Notes: generated by a model not told the origin, from the sequence alone. A DNA stretch of 64,000 bases from Saccharum officinarum (GCA_020631735.1 CM036199.1:19075553-19139552); one strand, 5' to 3'; shown: positions 33,513 to 45,724, counted from the stretch's first letter. Numbers and translations are program-made.

Positions 33513-35562
33513 ATGGCTCAATTAAGCTTGCACATCAACAACACCAAGAAGGCACCTTACTTTGATGGCACAAATTATGCATATTAGAAGGTTAAGATGA
33601 CCGCACACCTAAAGTCAATCAATAGAGAAGTGTGGAAGGTCACCGGAAGCACCTACACCGGTGGAAGAGAAGAAGCTCCAATGCAATGACATTGCCATTA
33701 GTGCTCTTCATGAGGCGTTAGATGACAAGACATTTGAGCAAGTAAAGAACATAGAGATTGCTCATGATGCTTGGGCCAAGCTAGAAGAAACATTTGAGGG
33801 CACCGAAGGCACAAAGACCGCTAAAGCATATATCTTGCAAGAAAAATTTTCAAGCTTCAAGATGCAAGATGATGAGAGTGTACCGGAGATGTTTCATAGG
33901 TTACAAGTCATTGTCAATGAGCTCAAGGCACTTGGTGAGGAGGTCAAGGATAATCAATTCTCTATGAAGTTCTTGAGAAGTCTACCCAAGAGATTTGATA
34001 CATTGATCACCGTGCTAGTGAGGACTACATTGAAGGATTCAACTCCTCAACAAATATTCCAAGAAGTGATGACCGATGATTCATATAGAGAAGATGATGA
34101 GAAGGATGAGTTGGTCAAGAAGAAGAAGAAGGAAAATGAGAAGAAAGATGATGAAAAGAAGAAGAGTGTGGCATTCAAAGCCACCACATCCAAGGGCAAA
34201 TCCAAGATTGAATCATCAAGTGATGAAGACTCAAGCTCTTGTGATAGTGATGACATTGATGAGAAGATGGCTCTCTTTGTTAAGCAATTTGGCAAATTCA
34301 TGAAGAAGAAAGGCTATCGTGCAAGAAGGAGGAAGAACTCATCCAAGAAGAGTGAGCATACCATGAGATGCTTTAGATGCCATAGCAAGGACCATCTCAT
34401 TGCAAAGTGTCCTTATGATAGTGATGATGAAGATGCTATCAAAAAGGAGAAGAAGAAGCAAGAAAAGAAGAAGAGCTCTCATAAGAAGAAGAATGATTAT
34501 CATGTTGCTACATGGGATAGTGATGATTCCTCAAGTGATGATGAGGATGACATCAAGAGTAAGAAGAAGGGACATGCTAGCATTGCCATCCAAGAGAAGG
34601 TCTCCCTCTTCGACACTCCATCGTGCTTCATGGCTAAGGCCGCTAAGGTATCATCCGATGATGAGAGTGATCATAATAATGATAGTGATAGTGATAGTGA
34701 TGAAGAAGAATTCACTAAAAATGAACTAATCACTATGCTAGAAGATTGCACTCAACATTTTAAAGAATCTAGAAAGAAGTGCAAGTGCTTGCTTAAAGAA
34801 AAGAAAAACCTTATGCAAGAACTTGATGAGCTTAGGGCATCTTATGAGAGTCTAAAGGTAGACCATAAGAAGCTTCAAAAGTCTCACACTAAGCTTGAAG
34901 AAGCTCATTCCTCTCTAGTTGAAAAATGTGAAAACATGCCAACTAATGTTGAGAAAGCTAAAACTTGTAACATAGGCATATTGTGTGATATAATTGATGA
35001 ATCCTTTCATAAGCCTATTGTTGTTGCTCCCACTAACTCTTCATGTAGCGCATCTATATCCCATCTAGTAGTGATGGTTTCACTTGTGACTCCACACTTA
35101 TAGTTGAGAATGAAAATCTCAAGAAGGAGGTAAAAGAGCTCAATCACACCTTAGCTAAGGCTTATGGTGGTGAGGACCGCTTGCTTATGTGCTTGGGTAG
35201 CCAAAGGGATTCTCTCTATAAAGAGGGATTGGGCTATAACCCCAAGAAAGGCAAGGCCGCTTTTGCTCCTCACAAGACTCGTTTTGTGAAGAACAATGGT
35301 AGCTATTACAAAAGTTGCAAGCAAGTTAGTCATATAGAGCAACATTGCATGAACAAGAAATCCAATGCAAATGTATCCTCAATTAAATTTGATTCTTTCT
35401 ATATGCTTACCAAGGGTGCAAATGGCGTTCATGCTAAGTTCATTGGTGCACCATGGATGGGCTCAAAGAAGAAAGCCATTTGGGTACCAAAGAGCTTAGT
35501 CTCTAACCTTGGAGGACCCAAACAAGTTTAAGTACCTAAAAGGAATTGATCTTATCTTGTAG
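33513..35562 (+). pseudogene. SIRE-2 gag, broken by a nonsense codon and frameshifts
   Basis: ATG at 33513 opens MAQLSLHINNTKKAPYFDGT, but a TAG replaces the expected Trp codon shortly after (about 33585), and a frameshift follows near 33655. From 33661 a long frame holds the copia Gag core (FSSFKMQDDESVPEMFHRLQ), a complete CCHC knuckle (CFRCHSKDHLIAKC) and a long charged coiled-coil stretch. A second frameshift near 35055 moves to the frame ending at 35531, where the second knuckle is YYKSCKQVSHIEQHC, its first Cys changed to Tyr. A TAA stands where SIRE-1 has the Trp codon of QVWVPKK. This copy cannot supply full Gag. Confidence 0.9.
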
Positions 35563-38500
35563 GTCAATTACAAAGCCGGAGGAAGGCATTGGGTGCTTGA
35601 TAGTGGATGCACTCAACATATGACCGGTGATTCTTGTATGTTCAAATCAATTGATACAAGTCAAAATGGTGGATTTGATGCTATCACTTTCGGCAACAAC
35701 AAGAAAGGCAAGGTCAAGGGGCTTGGTAAAGTTGCAATCTCCAATGACATGAGCATATCTAATGTGTTGCTAGTTGAGAGCTTGGATTTCAATCTTTTAT
35801 CGGTGGCACAACTTTGTGATCTTGGCTTCAAGTGCATATTTGGTAGTGATGATGTTGAAGTCATAAGTGTTGATGGATCAAATTTGATATTCAAAGGATT
35901 TAGACATGGTAGCTTATACTTGGTTGACTTCAATGATAGTGAGGCACAATTGACATCATGCTTGCTTAGCAAATCTAGTATGGGTTGGTTGTGGCATAGA
36001 AGGCTTGGTCATGTTGGAATGAAACAATTGAACAAACTTTTAAGGCATGACATAGTTAGAGGCTTGAAAGATGTCACTTTTGAAAAGGATAAACTTTGTA
36101 GTGCTTGTCAAGCCGGCAAACAAGTTGGAAATACACATCCTAGCAAGAGTGAAATGAGCACATCAAAGGCATTTGAGCTATTGCACATGGACTTGTTTGG
36201 GCCAACAACATACACTAGCATTGGTGGCAACAAGTACGGTTTTGTGATTGTTGATGACTACACTAGATATACTTGGGTGTTCTTTCTCTATGACAAGAGT
36301 GATGTTTATGATCTATTCAAGTCTTTTGTCAAGAGGGTGCAAAATGAGTTTGAGACTACCATCAAGAAGATTAGAAGTGACAATGGTAGTGAGTTCAAGA
36401 ACACAAGAATTGAAGATTTGTGTGATGATCTTGGTATTGGACATCAATTCTCACCAACATACACTCCTCAATCAAATGGTGTAGTTAAAAGGAAAAATAG
36501 AACCTTGATTGATATGGCTAGATCAATGCTTAGTGAATACAATGTTAGTCATTTATTTTGGAGTGAAGCCATCAACACGGCTTGCTATTGTAGCAACCGT
36601 CTCTATTGCCATGGGATGCTTGAAAAGACACCATATGAGCTATTGAATGGAAGAAAGCCCAACATTGCATACTTTAGAGTGTTTGGTTGCAAATGCTATA
36701 TTCTCAAGAAAGGCACTAGATTGAGCAAATTTGAAAAGAAATGTGATGAAGAGTTCTTACTTGGTTATTCTACCACAAGCAAGGCATATAGAGTGTGGAA
36801 TCTCACAAATGGCACCTTGGAAGAAGTTCATGATGTTGAGTTTGATGAAACCCAAGGATCTCAAAATGAATCTCAAAACCTTGATGATGTGAGAGGAGAT
36901 CAATTGTCAAATGCAATGAAAAACATGGACATTGGTGATATAAGGCCGATGCAAGTTGATGATGATGATATTCATGTGATCAACCAAAGTGTGCAAATTG
37001 ATACAAATCAAGCAAGCTCTAGTGGTTCTCATGATGAAGCTCAAGTTCAAGGTCAAACAAGTGGAAGCAATCAACTCCCAATACTCCAACCTACTAGTAT
37101 TGCAAGAGATCATCCATTGGACCAAATCATTGGTGAAATTCAAAGTGGTGTTCAAACTAGATCAAGATTAGCATCCTTTTGTGAGCATTACTCATTTGTC
37201 TCATTAGAAGAACCAAAGAAGATAGAAGATGCATTGAAGGATTCCGATTGGGTAAATGCCATGCATGAAGAACTAAACAACTTTGCTAGAAATCAAGTTT
37301 GGAAACTTATTGAGAGGCCAAAGAACTACAATGTGATTGGTACTAAGTGGGTCTTTAGAAACAAGCAAGATCAAGATGGCATGGTTGTAAGGAACAAAGC
37401 AAGATTAGTAGCACAAGGATACACTCAAGTTGAGGGTCTTGACTTTGAAGAGACATATGCACCCGTTGCAAGATTGGAGGCTATTAGAATCTTATTAGCA
37501 TATGCTTGTGCACACAACATCAAGCTCTATCAAATGGATGTCAAGAGTGCATTTCTCAATGGCTACATCAATGAAGAAGTCTATGTTGAGCAACCTCCCG
37601 GTTTTGAAGATGACAAGAAGCCCGACCATGTTTATAAGCTAAAGAAGGCATTGTATGGTTTGAAGCAAGCACCTAGGGCATGGTATGAGAGATTGAGGGA
37701 CTTTCTTCTCTCTAAAGGGTTCAAGATGGGAAAGGTTGACACCACTCTCTTCACCAAGAAGCTTGGAAATGACTTGTTTGTGTTGCAAATCTATGTGGAT
37801 GACATTATCTTTGGATCAACTAACCAAGACTTTTGTGAAGAGTTTGGAAATATGATGGCTAATGAGTTTGAGATGTCTATGATTGGAGAGCTTAGTTACT
37901 TCCTTGGACTTCAAATCAAGCAAATGAAGAATGACACTTTTGTAAGTCAAGGCAAGTACATCAAGGACATGATCAAGAAGTTTGGATTGCAAGATGCTAA
38001 GCAAATGAGTACACCAATGGGCACTAATGATCAATTGGGTATTGATGATAGTGGAAATATGGTAGATCAAAAGCAATACCGGTCTATGATTGGAAGTTTG
38101 CTCTATGTCACCGCTTCTAGGCCGGATGTGATGTTTAGTGTGTGCAAGTGTGCAAGATATCAAGCTTCACCTAGAGAAAGTCACTTGAAAGCAACCAAGA
38201 GGATATTGAGATATCTTAAGGGCACTCATGATGTTGGATTATGGTTTTCAAAGGGGTCTAACTTTGAGTTGATTGGATATTCAGATTCCGACTATGGTGG
38301 TTGCAAGATTGATAGAGTGAGCACAAGTGGCACTTGTCAATTGCTTGGAAGGTCTCTTGTTTCATGGTCATCAAAGAAACAAAATAGTGTTGCACTATCT
38401 ACCGCCGAGGCCGAATACATTAGTGCCGGTAGTTGTTGTGCACAATTGCTTTGGATGAAGGCCACCTTGAATGATTTTGTAATCAAGTTCAAGAATGTGC

Positions 38501-38745
38501 CATTGTTTTGTGACAATGAAAGTGCTATCAAGATGACTCAAAATCCGGTTCAACATTCAAGAACGAAGCACATTGACATAAGGCATCACTTCATAAGAGA
38601 CCATCAACAAAAGGGTGATATTAGCATTGAGAGCATTGGCACCGAAGATCAATTAGCCGATATATTCACAAAGCCACTTGATGAAAAGAGATTTTACAAG
38701 TTGAAAAATGAATTGAATATACTTGACTTCTCCAACTTGAGATGA
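35563..38745 (+). CDS. SIRE-2 pol, one open frame (protease, integrase, RT, RNase H)
   Basis: The frame opens VNYKAGG at 35563 after TTGTAG and runs about 1060 codons without a stop. Protease [12 protein letters not shown], integrase zinc region HRRLGH ... CSAC, first and second catalytic Asp (MDLFGP, SDNGSEF) are present, but the third catalytic residue is changed: the expected Glu after NGVV is Lys (AAA at about 36487). Reverse transcriptase has YVDD, and RNase H has SDSDYGG, TAEAEY and CDNESA. RT/RNase H should be functional as sequence, while integration by the encoded integrase should fail because Glu completes the DDE metal site. It could not mobilise itself even if Gag were supplied. 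Confidence 0.92.
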   Translation, partial: VNYKAGGRHWVLDSGCTQHMTGDSCMFKSIDTSQNGGFDAITFGNNKKGKVKGLGKVAISNDMSISNVLLVESLDFNLLSVAQLCDLGFKCIFGSDDVEVISVDGSNLIFKGFRHGSLYLVDFNDSEAQLTSCLLSKSSMGWLWHRRLGHVGMKQLNKLLRHDIVRGLKDVTFEKDKLCSACQAGKQVGNTHPSKSEMSTSKAFELLHMDLFGPTTYTSIGGNKYGFVIVDDYTRYTWVFFLYDKSDVYDLFKSFVKRVQNEFETTIKKIRSDNGSEFKNTRIEDLCDDLGIGHQFSPTYTPQSNGVVKRKNRTLIDMARSMLSEYNVSHLFWSEAINTACYCSNRLYCHGMLEKTPYELLNGRKPNIAYFRVFGCKCYILKKGTRLSKFEKKCDEEFLLGYSTTSKAYRVWNLTNGTLEEVHDVEFDETQGSQNESQNLDDVRGDQLSNAMKNMDIGDIRPMQVDDDDIHVINQSVQIDTNQASSSGSHDEAQVQGQTSGSNQLPILQPTSIARDHPLDQIIGEIQSGVQTRSRLASFCEHYSFVSLEEPKKIEDALKDSDWVNAMHEELNNFARNQVWKLIERPKNYNVIGTKWVFRNKQDQDGMVVRNKARLVAQGYTQVEGLDFEETYAPVARLEAIRILLAYACAHNIKLYQMDVKSAFLNGYINEEVYVEQPPGFEDDKKPDHVYKLKKALYGLKQAPRAWYERLRDFLLSKGFKMGKVDTTLFTKKLGNDLFVLQIYVDDIIFGSTNQDFCEEFGNMMANEFEMSMIGELSYFLGLQIKQMKNDTFVSQGKYIKDMIKKFGLQDAKQMSTPMGTNDQLGIDDSGNMVDQKQYRSMIGSLLYVTASRPDVMFSVCKCARYQASPRESHLKATKRILRYLKGTHDVGLWFSKGSNFELIGYSDSDYGGCKIDRVSTSGTCQLLGRSLVSWSSKKQNSVALSTAEAEYISAGSCCAQLLWMKATLNDFVIKFKNVPLFCDNESAIKMTQNPVQHSRTKHIDIRHHFIRDHQQKGDISIESIGTEDQLADIFTKPLDEKRFYKLKNELNILDFSNLR

Positions 38746-39825
38746 GTGCACCCCCACATTCTTATATGACATGCCTCTCCTCCAACATAGCAAGGTAAAG
38801 TTGTTTGGCATATCATTCATACTTTGCTAAGGACATGGTTAGAACATGTAAACATATTTGCATGACAAATAGGCTCATTCATGAAAATCAAATGATTTTG
38901 ATGTATATATGATACCACTATTGCTTCTATGTTTGTTTAATCTAGTGTTAGCATATGACATGTTTGTGGGCTTGCAAACCTAGTGTTAAATCTAGTAAAC
39001 GAGCTCATGATGTGTAATTCAACATGGTCAAGATAACCCTTATACTTTATGAGGTGTGAAGAAGCTTGTGCTTGGATCAAACCGAATTACATATTCTAGG
39101 CAAGTGATCTAGATTGAACCATAATTTGGACTCCCTCATATTGATTGACTTATCTCTCACTAAAATTGGCATCTTTTTGGTGATTGTTGACAAAGGGAGA
39201 GAGAAAAGTCACAAAGATATTGCAAAAAGAGAATAAGATATAATAAGGGGGAGAGAAAAGTCACAAAGATAAAAAGTTAAGTTACAAAGGGGGAGAAAGG
39301 GATCAATTAAAATTGAGCACACAAGTAGGGGGAGCAAGCTCATGAATTATTTGTTGCATTTGTATGTGCATTAACAATGATGAATTGTCGTATTGCAAAG
39401 CTAAAATTCATATTCATGATTGAATGGTGTTTGCTAGAAATAGAACTTGAATGATGATTTGTTGAGAGTAGCTTTACAAGCGGTATCTAGACATCTTGTG
39501 CTTATAATGTTGATCTCACGGGGTACTTTAGTGTTTGTGATCTTTACAAGTGATGTATTACAAGTGGTGTCTAGCTACATCGATGCTAAGGATGGTATAT
39601 AAAGGCAACTCCGATTGGTATCATGCTTCAAAGGTCCATTCTATATAACTTAGCATCAATTTGATAGTAGTAACTCTCCCAAAAATTAAATCCATACATA
39701 TGTGCACCATTGAACCAAACTCATGAAAGCACATATGTAGGGGGAGGTAATACTATCTAAATTGAAAATTGATTTCATTTCATATCTTTGTGATGGTTGT
39801 CATCAATTACCAAAAAGGGGGAGAT
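38746..39825 (+). other. SIRE-2 non-coding 3' internal region with repeated polypurine tracts
   Basis: No envelope-like frame. Tracts of the form AGGGGGAG occur near 39246, 39289, 39328 and 39739, besides the terminal one (39815-39825). The phrase gcacacaagtagggggagc near 39320 is also present, inverted, in SIRE-1 near 13520-13540, so part of this non-coding DNA is conserved between the two elements. Confidence 0.75.
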
Positions 39826-41731
39826 TGAAAGCCCAAGTTTGATTTTGGTAATTAATGACACCAAGTTGCTAATGCTATGTGTTAAGTGTTTTGAGTTAGG
39901 CATAAGCAACACATGTGATGAAGGTGTATGTGGCAAGGAGAGGTGGCCACAAGATCACAAAGAGATAGAGCATGGACATATAATGATGATCATGGTGGAG
40001 ATACACATGAAATGAAGGACATGATGATCAAGTGAAAGAGAAGGATCTAAGAGCGCAAGGCAAAGGTATAACCATAGGGTTTTCCTTTTGCCGGTCTAAG
40101 ATGAGTAGAGAAGTGATTGACCGGGTTTAGGATACATAGCCGACTATCAAGAGGGGCAATCACAGTTAGCTCGGGAATCAAGTGCCACTAGATCATTGTC
40201 TTGAGCATATGCATTAGGATCTAGTAAAGAGCTAACTTAACGCCTTGGAAAATGATTGTGAAATGCTAACACACGTGCACATGGTGGTGTACACTTGGTG
40301 GTGTTAGCAAATTTGTGAAGGCGGTGGAGTTTAAGCGGTAGAGAGGGGTTTGGGTTCCTCTCTCCCTCCCACCGAGCTTGCAAGGCGGGATTCGGCGCTT
40401 TTTGGAGAAGTAAAATGCCTATTTCCTACTGCGCCGGAAGTCGGAAAAGAAACGGAGGCGAACGGAGGTCACTGTGGTGACCGGACGCTGCACCGGACGC
40501 GGTCACGGCTTGACCAGCGCGTCCGGTCAGTTCAATCCGGTCAGCGCGCCTAGGGTTGATGATCAGATGCTGGTCTAGCCTGACCAGCGCATCCGGTCAG
40601 TTCACCGGTGCGCAAAAGCAGAGCGTGTGACCAGCGCGTCCGGTCCTTCACGGGACCGGCGCGTCCGGTCAGGCGTCCAGAGGGGTAGAGAGCAGCGAAG
40701 TGATGATCGGACGCGAGGCGCGTCCGGTCGTTGAGGGAGCTTACTGGACTCAAACCAGACGCTGGCACTGTCGCGTCCGGTCATTCGCTAGGGCGTGTCC
40801 GGTCGTTGCTTCGCGGGCTCACGGTGCTGAGCGATCGGTGCGTCCGGTTAGTTGACCAGCGCGTCCGGTCATCCCGATTTGAACTGTGTCGTCCGGTAAC
40901 GGCTAGCTGCGTACCCCTTCGTTATAAATAGACGTTGGCCAGGGTTTGAAGGTAACTCTTGCACATTTTTGAGACCTAGAGACATCCTTTGAGCTAGAGA
41001 ACAACCCCTCCACTCATCTCTTTGCATAGTTACACATCTTGAGTGAGATTGAGTGAGATTCAAGTGCATTGCTTGAGAGTTGCATTCTAGAGGCACTTGA
41101 TCTTCGAGTTGCTACGGATTTCTTGTTACTCTTCCGTGTTTCCCGACACGGTAGACGGCTTGGAGCAGCGGAGGTGATTGAGCTCACAATTGGAGATTGT
41201 TGGAGCCTTCACCAAGTATTGTAAGGGGTTCTTGATCCTTCCCTATAGGAGTTCACAAATTGGATACTCTAGTAGAGCTCGTGGCTTGGAGGATCCCCAT
41301 CTTGTGTGCGATTGTGCGGCGCCCGCCGAGGGCTCGACTCTTGATAGTCGATTAGCTCGCGAATCGACAAGTGGGTGTATCGCCATAACGGGGAGTAGCT
41401 TGCCGGGAAGCAAGTGAACCTCGGGATAAATTCTTATGTCATTCTCTTCCCGAGGACTTCTCTTATGTGTTTGATTGATTGGTATTTCTCATCTCTTCAC
41501 GGCGGTATAATCACTCAAAGCTCTTCTCTCGTATTACTTCTTGTTTCTAGCTTGTAGTTGTTGTTGTGTTTAGTGAATAGCTTTGTTATAGACTTGTGTA
41601 GGTGGCTTGCTTAAATAGTTAGAGCTAGTGCTTTCGCTTCGCCACCTTTCGTACTAACGTGTGGTTAAGTAATTCTTGTAGAAGTTTTAATTAGGCTATT
41701 CACCCCCCCTCTAGCCTATTTGGACCTTTCA
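39826..41731 (+). repeat. SIRE-2 3' LTR
   Basis: The same borders as the 5' LTR, preceded directly by the polypurine tract aaaaagggggagat. TATAAATA is at 40923-40930. Confidence 0.94.
40479..40898 (+). promoter_or_regulatory. U3 array of GACCGGAC/GTCCGGTC half-sites, SIRE-2 3' LTR
   Basis: Counterpart of 32177-32620, about one unit shorter, with several half-sites altered by single transitions. Followed by TAACGGCTA (40897-40905) and TATAAATA (40923-40930). Confidence 0.7.
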
Positions 41732-41736
41732 CGGTG

Positions 41737-42297
41737 CCCCCGGCCCCCGCACCGCACTGCCGCCCCTCGTCAGCGCATCCGGCTCTGCCCACTGCGTCGC
41801 CCACCCTCACCCGGCGGCACGCCCCTCGTCCACCCGCACGCAGTAGCTCCTCAACACAAAAGCAAATAGACAAACATACAAAGAAGAAATACACTTACAA
41901 AAATTGATGGGCCAGGGGCTTTTCTGCAGCCGTCGGCACGGGGAAAGTGGCGACCGGAGAACTCCAACCACCACCGGCCGCGGGCATAGGGGGAAAAGCA
42001 GCGCGTGAAGGCTCAGCCACACCCACGCCATAGCTCGCCGCAGCTCAGCGGACTGCCGCCGGAGGCTCCGCCCCACCCACCGTCTGGCGCGGCGCAAAGC
42101 GAAAGCGGCGGCGAGGCCACCGCTAGTGACGCCCACGAAGCGAAAAGATTGGGAAAGAAAGGAGCGGTCGGTGGGAGAAGAAAAGAAAAGAATAGATAGA
42201 TAACAGGTTTACGGGTTTCGAAAGATGTAGTTCACGGACCCGTCAACGTGGCTGTACAACCACAAAGCCGCACGAATCTTCAAGCAAAAACAACGGC
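41737..42297. other. GC-rich gene-5'-like segment right of SIRE-2
   Basis: C-rich DNA to about 42140, with minus-strand frames of Arg/Ala-rich composition and a possible donor (TTTTTGTAAGTG) near 41890. It ends against the right inverted repeat (42298). No protein family is recognised. Confidence 0.35.
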
Positions 42298-42341
42298 CCA
42301 GAATTTGACAGATTTCAACAACCAAAATCTGTTGACAGATA

Positions 42342-42820
42342 AATAGCAAAACTCTTATTTTATAGTTGTTGTGATCAAAGTGGCGTGTGCGTGCATGTGT
42401 ATATATATATATATCTTTTTTTTGTAAAATGGATTATGGATATATACATTATCTTCGCTTGGAACGATTATTTGTTCTCCCATCTAAGTGTATGGTTAGA
42501 TAAAATCCTGTTAAAATTATGTATTCCTAATAAAGCGTGTACAAAAATAATATAGCAAAAAATATTATTTAATACTAGCAAGATGGCCCGTTACTTATAA
42601 TGATTAGTTGCGCAAGAACAGTCCGGTTTGAAAAGTGGGAGCACATCAGCCTCCGATGTACACTGATTTTGGGCCATCAAATGGCCCACCACAGTATCCT
42701 TTCGGAGAGGTTATTTTGTGCTAAGTTAGGCTCAAAGCCCACAGGATGTGTCCAGCGGTGGACTAGAGCGCACACTAGATGGGTCGTTTTTTATTGTTGG
42801 AGCCGCAGGCCGGTTGGCCA
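42342..42820. other. intergenic stretch, nothing recognised
   Basis: AT-rich to about 42600, with a short TA run at 42401-42412, then mixed-composition DNA. No gene or repeat boundary recognised. Confidence 0.4.
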
Positions 42821-42828
42821 GTCGCACC

Positions 42829-43384
42829 TAGAGATGGCAACGGGTACCCAAAACCCGAGTACCCGATGGGTATTACCCGATAAAAAGGCGGGTATGGAAT
42901 GAATTTTCTACCCGTGGGTACGTTATTAGACAAAATACTATACCCATCGGGTATGCGGGTACGGGTGCGGGTGTATACTACCCATACCCGCATACCCGCG
43001 GGTAAGACATACCCGCAAAAATAACTAGTCAACCTCAGTTATTTTAGCGCATATAAGTCATGAATTTGGCCCATTGAGACATCCACTATATTTCTAGTAG
43101 ATTGTCTTTGTTGTAATGATGCTAATAATGTTTGTTAGCATGTTTGTAACTTGTTGGAAGCTTAGAATGATTTATTTTTGTATGTGACTATTTGATATTT
43201 TTAGGTAATTTTCGGGTATGCTATCGGGTACCGGTTACCCGTCGGGTGAGAATTACCCGGCGGGTACGGGTATGGAACTATTTTTTTACCCGCATGCGGG
43301 TACGGGTAACCCGACGGGTAAAATTTTGCGGGTACGGGTACGGGTGGGCACTACCCGTCGGGTATGTACCCGTTGCCATCTTGA
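42829..43384. mobile_element. non-autonomous hAT with ACCCG/CGGGT subterminal repeats
   Basis: The ends TAGAGATGGCAACGGGTAC and, inverted, TCAAGATGGCAACGGGTAC match except near the tips. Flanking octamers are GTCGCACC (42821-42828) and GTCACACC (43385-43392), one mismatch. Both subterminal regions are packed with acccg/cgggt motifs, as expected of transposase-binding repeats. The 556-bp element encodes nothing. Confidence 0.82.
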
Positions 43385-43757
43385 GTCACACCACTAGGAG
43401 GCACGGTTGGACCGTCAGGCCAGAGATTGATGAGTGAGCCCTGCAATGGCAAGTAGCCGTTGGAGTGCGCTAGCAGCCGTTGGCGGCCCGACCAGCAGAT
43501 CACAAAGAATCAGAGGAAGAGCCCCCAACAGCTATTGTGAGGGGTGTTGTTCTCACCTGTGAAAGATCGCGAAGAGCGACTCTAGTAAAAGCGAGATGTG
43601 AAGATTTCAAGTGGTTCAGTTGGATCAAATTGCTAGAGCTCAAGTTGGGAGCACATCTCGAAGGGTGAGTGCAAGCTTGTGGGCTTGCCACTAGCAAGAG
43701 GATATGTGGCAACCTTGGGCTTGCCTCAGTGGGGATTTGGCAAACCACTGAACCTTG

Positions 43758-45355
43758 TAAAAGGATCAAGATGCCCAAGAGGGGGGTGAATTGGGCTTTT
43801 CTAAAAATTAATTGCAAGAATTAAATCCTACAAGCCAAACTTCACCCCTAGTGCCTACTAGTGTTCCTTGTGATTCTACCGGTAAAAGTTTTGCACCCTA
43901 AGTTCCAATCCTAGACTAGCATGACAATTCTAGAAAGGTAAACAAGCAATGAAAGTAATGCACGAATGTAAATGCTTGAAAGTAAGGGTTAGGAACACGG
44001 CGATGTTTTGCCGAGGTATCGGAGAGTCGCCACTCCCCACTAGTCCTCGTTGGAGCACCCGTGCAAGGGTGTAGCTCCCCCTTGATCCGCGCAAGGATCA
44101 AGTGATCTCTACGAGTTGATTCTTCGACACTTCGTCGCGGCGAATCACCCAAAACCGCTCACAACATGAGTTGGGTCACCCACACGCTCGTCGGATGATC
44201 ACCAAACTCCCAATCACCACCAAACCGTCTAGGTGATGGCGATCACCAAGAGTAACAAGCTAGAACTCTCACTTGACCACAACAAGCCTAATGAGAAGAT
44301 GGATGCACACTTGCTACACTCTTGTCACTAGAGAGGAATCTCAAACTTTGATTCTCAAATCACTATCCTCACTAGGGCTCTTGCACTCTCTTGCACTCCA
44401 AAGGTGTTTCTCAGCTGAACAAATGAGCAAGAGACCTCTAAAAGAGGTGGAGGGGATGTATTTATACACCCCTCAGACAAATCCAACCGTTACCTGCCGA
44501 ATCAGCAAAACGCGCACTGACCGGACGCGCCGGTCAAGTGTAACGGTCGGAAACCGAAAGTTAGCGCTGAGTGACCGGACGCGCCGGTCTGAGATGACCG
44601 GACGCGCCGATCAGGGATGACCGCACGCGTCCGATCATGCAAGAGCCTTACTGGAAACTTATCTGACGCTCGACCGCGTCCGATCATAGATGACCGGACG
44701 CGTCAGGTCACCTTGGGACCTTACTGGAACGTGACCGGACGCGCCGATCACTTCGCAGTCGCGTCCGATTACACTGTTTACCCTCTGGAACACGTGTCAG
44801 ACTGACCACCGCGTCCGGTCCTCTCAAGGACCGCGTTCGGTCAGTCAGTTAACGACGCGGTGACTTGTTAATACTGACCGAACGCGTCTGGTCATGACTA
44901 GGACCGCGTCCGGTCAAGGGTAAACTGCTCAAACGTCTTCTAAATGCGACGCAACTTGAACCAAGTTGCTTCCAACTGAACTTTGAGCTTTTCTAGAGCT
45001 ACCTAGTGCTAAGTTTGACAAGTGTGCACCACACCTAAACAAAAGACTCACCTAGGTCAAGCTACTCGCTCATGCCCCCCTTTATAGTACGGTCAAAGGA
45101 AGAAACAAAGATCCTAACAACTATTCTAGATATAACTCAACATCTTGACACCCGGAACTAACCGTCCTTAATCTTGTCGTTGATCCTTTGAAAATCGAAA
45201 CGATTTCCATCAAGGGACATGAATACCATAGTGCCCAAAGCAGTTATCAACTCCATGACCTAACTTATCACTGTTTCTGCAAAACACACGTTAGTCATGG
45301 TAATAACGTGTTGTCATCAATTGCTGAAACCAACACCGGGGCCTAGATGCTTTCA
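43758..45355 (-). mobile_element. solo LTR of a third SIRE-type family
   Basis: Starts TAAAAGGATCAAGATGCCCA (first bases decayed from TG) and ends GATGCTTTCA, flanked by perfect 5-bp copies CCTTG (43753-43757, 45356-45360). The phrase caagaggggggtgaattggg mirrors ctagaggggggtgaatag of the other LTRs. No internal coding region is attached, so it is a solo LTR left by LTR-LTR recombination. U3 array 44519-44915. Confidence 0.85.
44519..44915 (-). promoter_or_regulatory. U3 array of GACCGGAC/GTCCGGTC half-sites, solo LTR 3
   Basis: Includes gaccggacgcgccggtc, gaccggacgcgccgatc and many gaccgcgtccggtc-type sites. In LTR orientation it is followed by TAACGGTTGG (complement of 44483-44492) and TATAAATA (complement of 44459-44466), 53 bp from the array. 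Confidence 0.68.
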
Positions 45356-45604
45356 CCTTGGGATAAAAATTAACGTGTCAACTTGTCTTCTCGTTGGTTT
45401 GCAGTTCCCTAGCACTAGCTTGTTTACCTTTTTATATATAAGTGTGCTAGTGTTGTGGTTTGTAAGCTACAACACTCCTAGAGCTAGTTACAAATGGTTT
45501 GCTAAGTAAACCATCCTTGAAAAAATAAGAGACGCCTAAAACCATTTTCTATACTAGTGCGAAGCTCTGTCGAGTTTGTCCTCCCTCTCGGAGCAAGTTG
45601 AAGC

Positions 45605-45719
45605 CAACGAGATGAGATATTATATAGTTCATGGTGCCCAAGCCAAGCCCTAGCAGTGGCAGTGGGTGAGCAGCCACACCATCTATGGCTAGGGTTCGGC
45701 GACCCCAGTGCCCAAGCTG
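45605..45719. other. short stretch between LTR remnants, nothing recognised
   Basis: Mixed sequence between the older LTR remnant and solo LTR 4; no gene or border seen. Confidence 0.3.
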
Positions 45720-45724
45720 TGTAG

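Larger units (their letters stand above)
31553..41731 (+). mobile_element. SIRE-2: Maximus/SIRE-type Ty1-copia retrotransposon
   Basis: Two LTRs of 1900 and 1906 bp (TGAAAGCCC ... CCTTTCA), PBS at 33455, a damaged gag, a single open 1.06-kilocodon pol, a non-coding 3' region and a terminal polypurine tract. Target copies are TGGTG (31548-31552) and CGGTG (41732-41736), one mismatch. The LTRs differ by a few dozen substitutions and two indels of roughly 20-30 bp, so this copy is clearly older than SIRE-1. Confidence 0.95.
26374..42341. mobile_element. putative DNA transposon carrying gene fragments, interrupted by SIRE-2
   Basis: A 44-nt inverted repeat bounds the block: 26374-26417 (TATCTGTGGACAGATTTTTG...) and the complement of 42298-42341 (TATCTGTCAACAGATTTTGG...), with only a few mismatches. 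Further gacagat/atctgtc motifs lie just inside the left end (26453-26480). Without SIRE-2 the block is about 5.8 kb. Inside are exons resembling condensin CAP-D3 on the left and a GC-rich, gene-5'-end-like segment on the right, the arrangement seen in gene-capturing Pack-MULE elements. No transposase and no clear 9-bp target duplication is found, so the superfamily is unassigned. Confidence 0.5.
43440..45600. mobile_element. older LTR-type sequence split by the solo LTR at 43758
   Basis: The left part (43440-43757) ends ggcaaaccactgaaccttg and the right part (45356 on) continues ccttgggataaaaattaacgtg after one copy of the target duplication. It has a TATA-like tttttatatataagtg near 45430. 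The phrasing resembles Ty1-copia LTR DNA. Outer borders were not found. Confidence 0.4.

Noticed and set aside
38746..39825. Possible envelope-like gene as reported in some SIRE elements
   Set aside because: No frame of meaningful length between pol and the 3' LTR in either SIRE copy.
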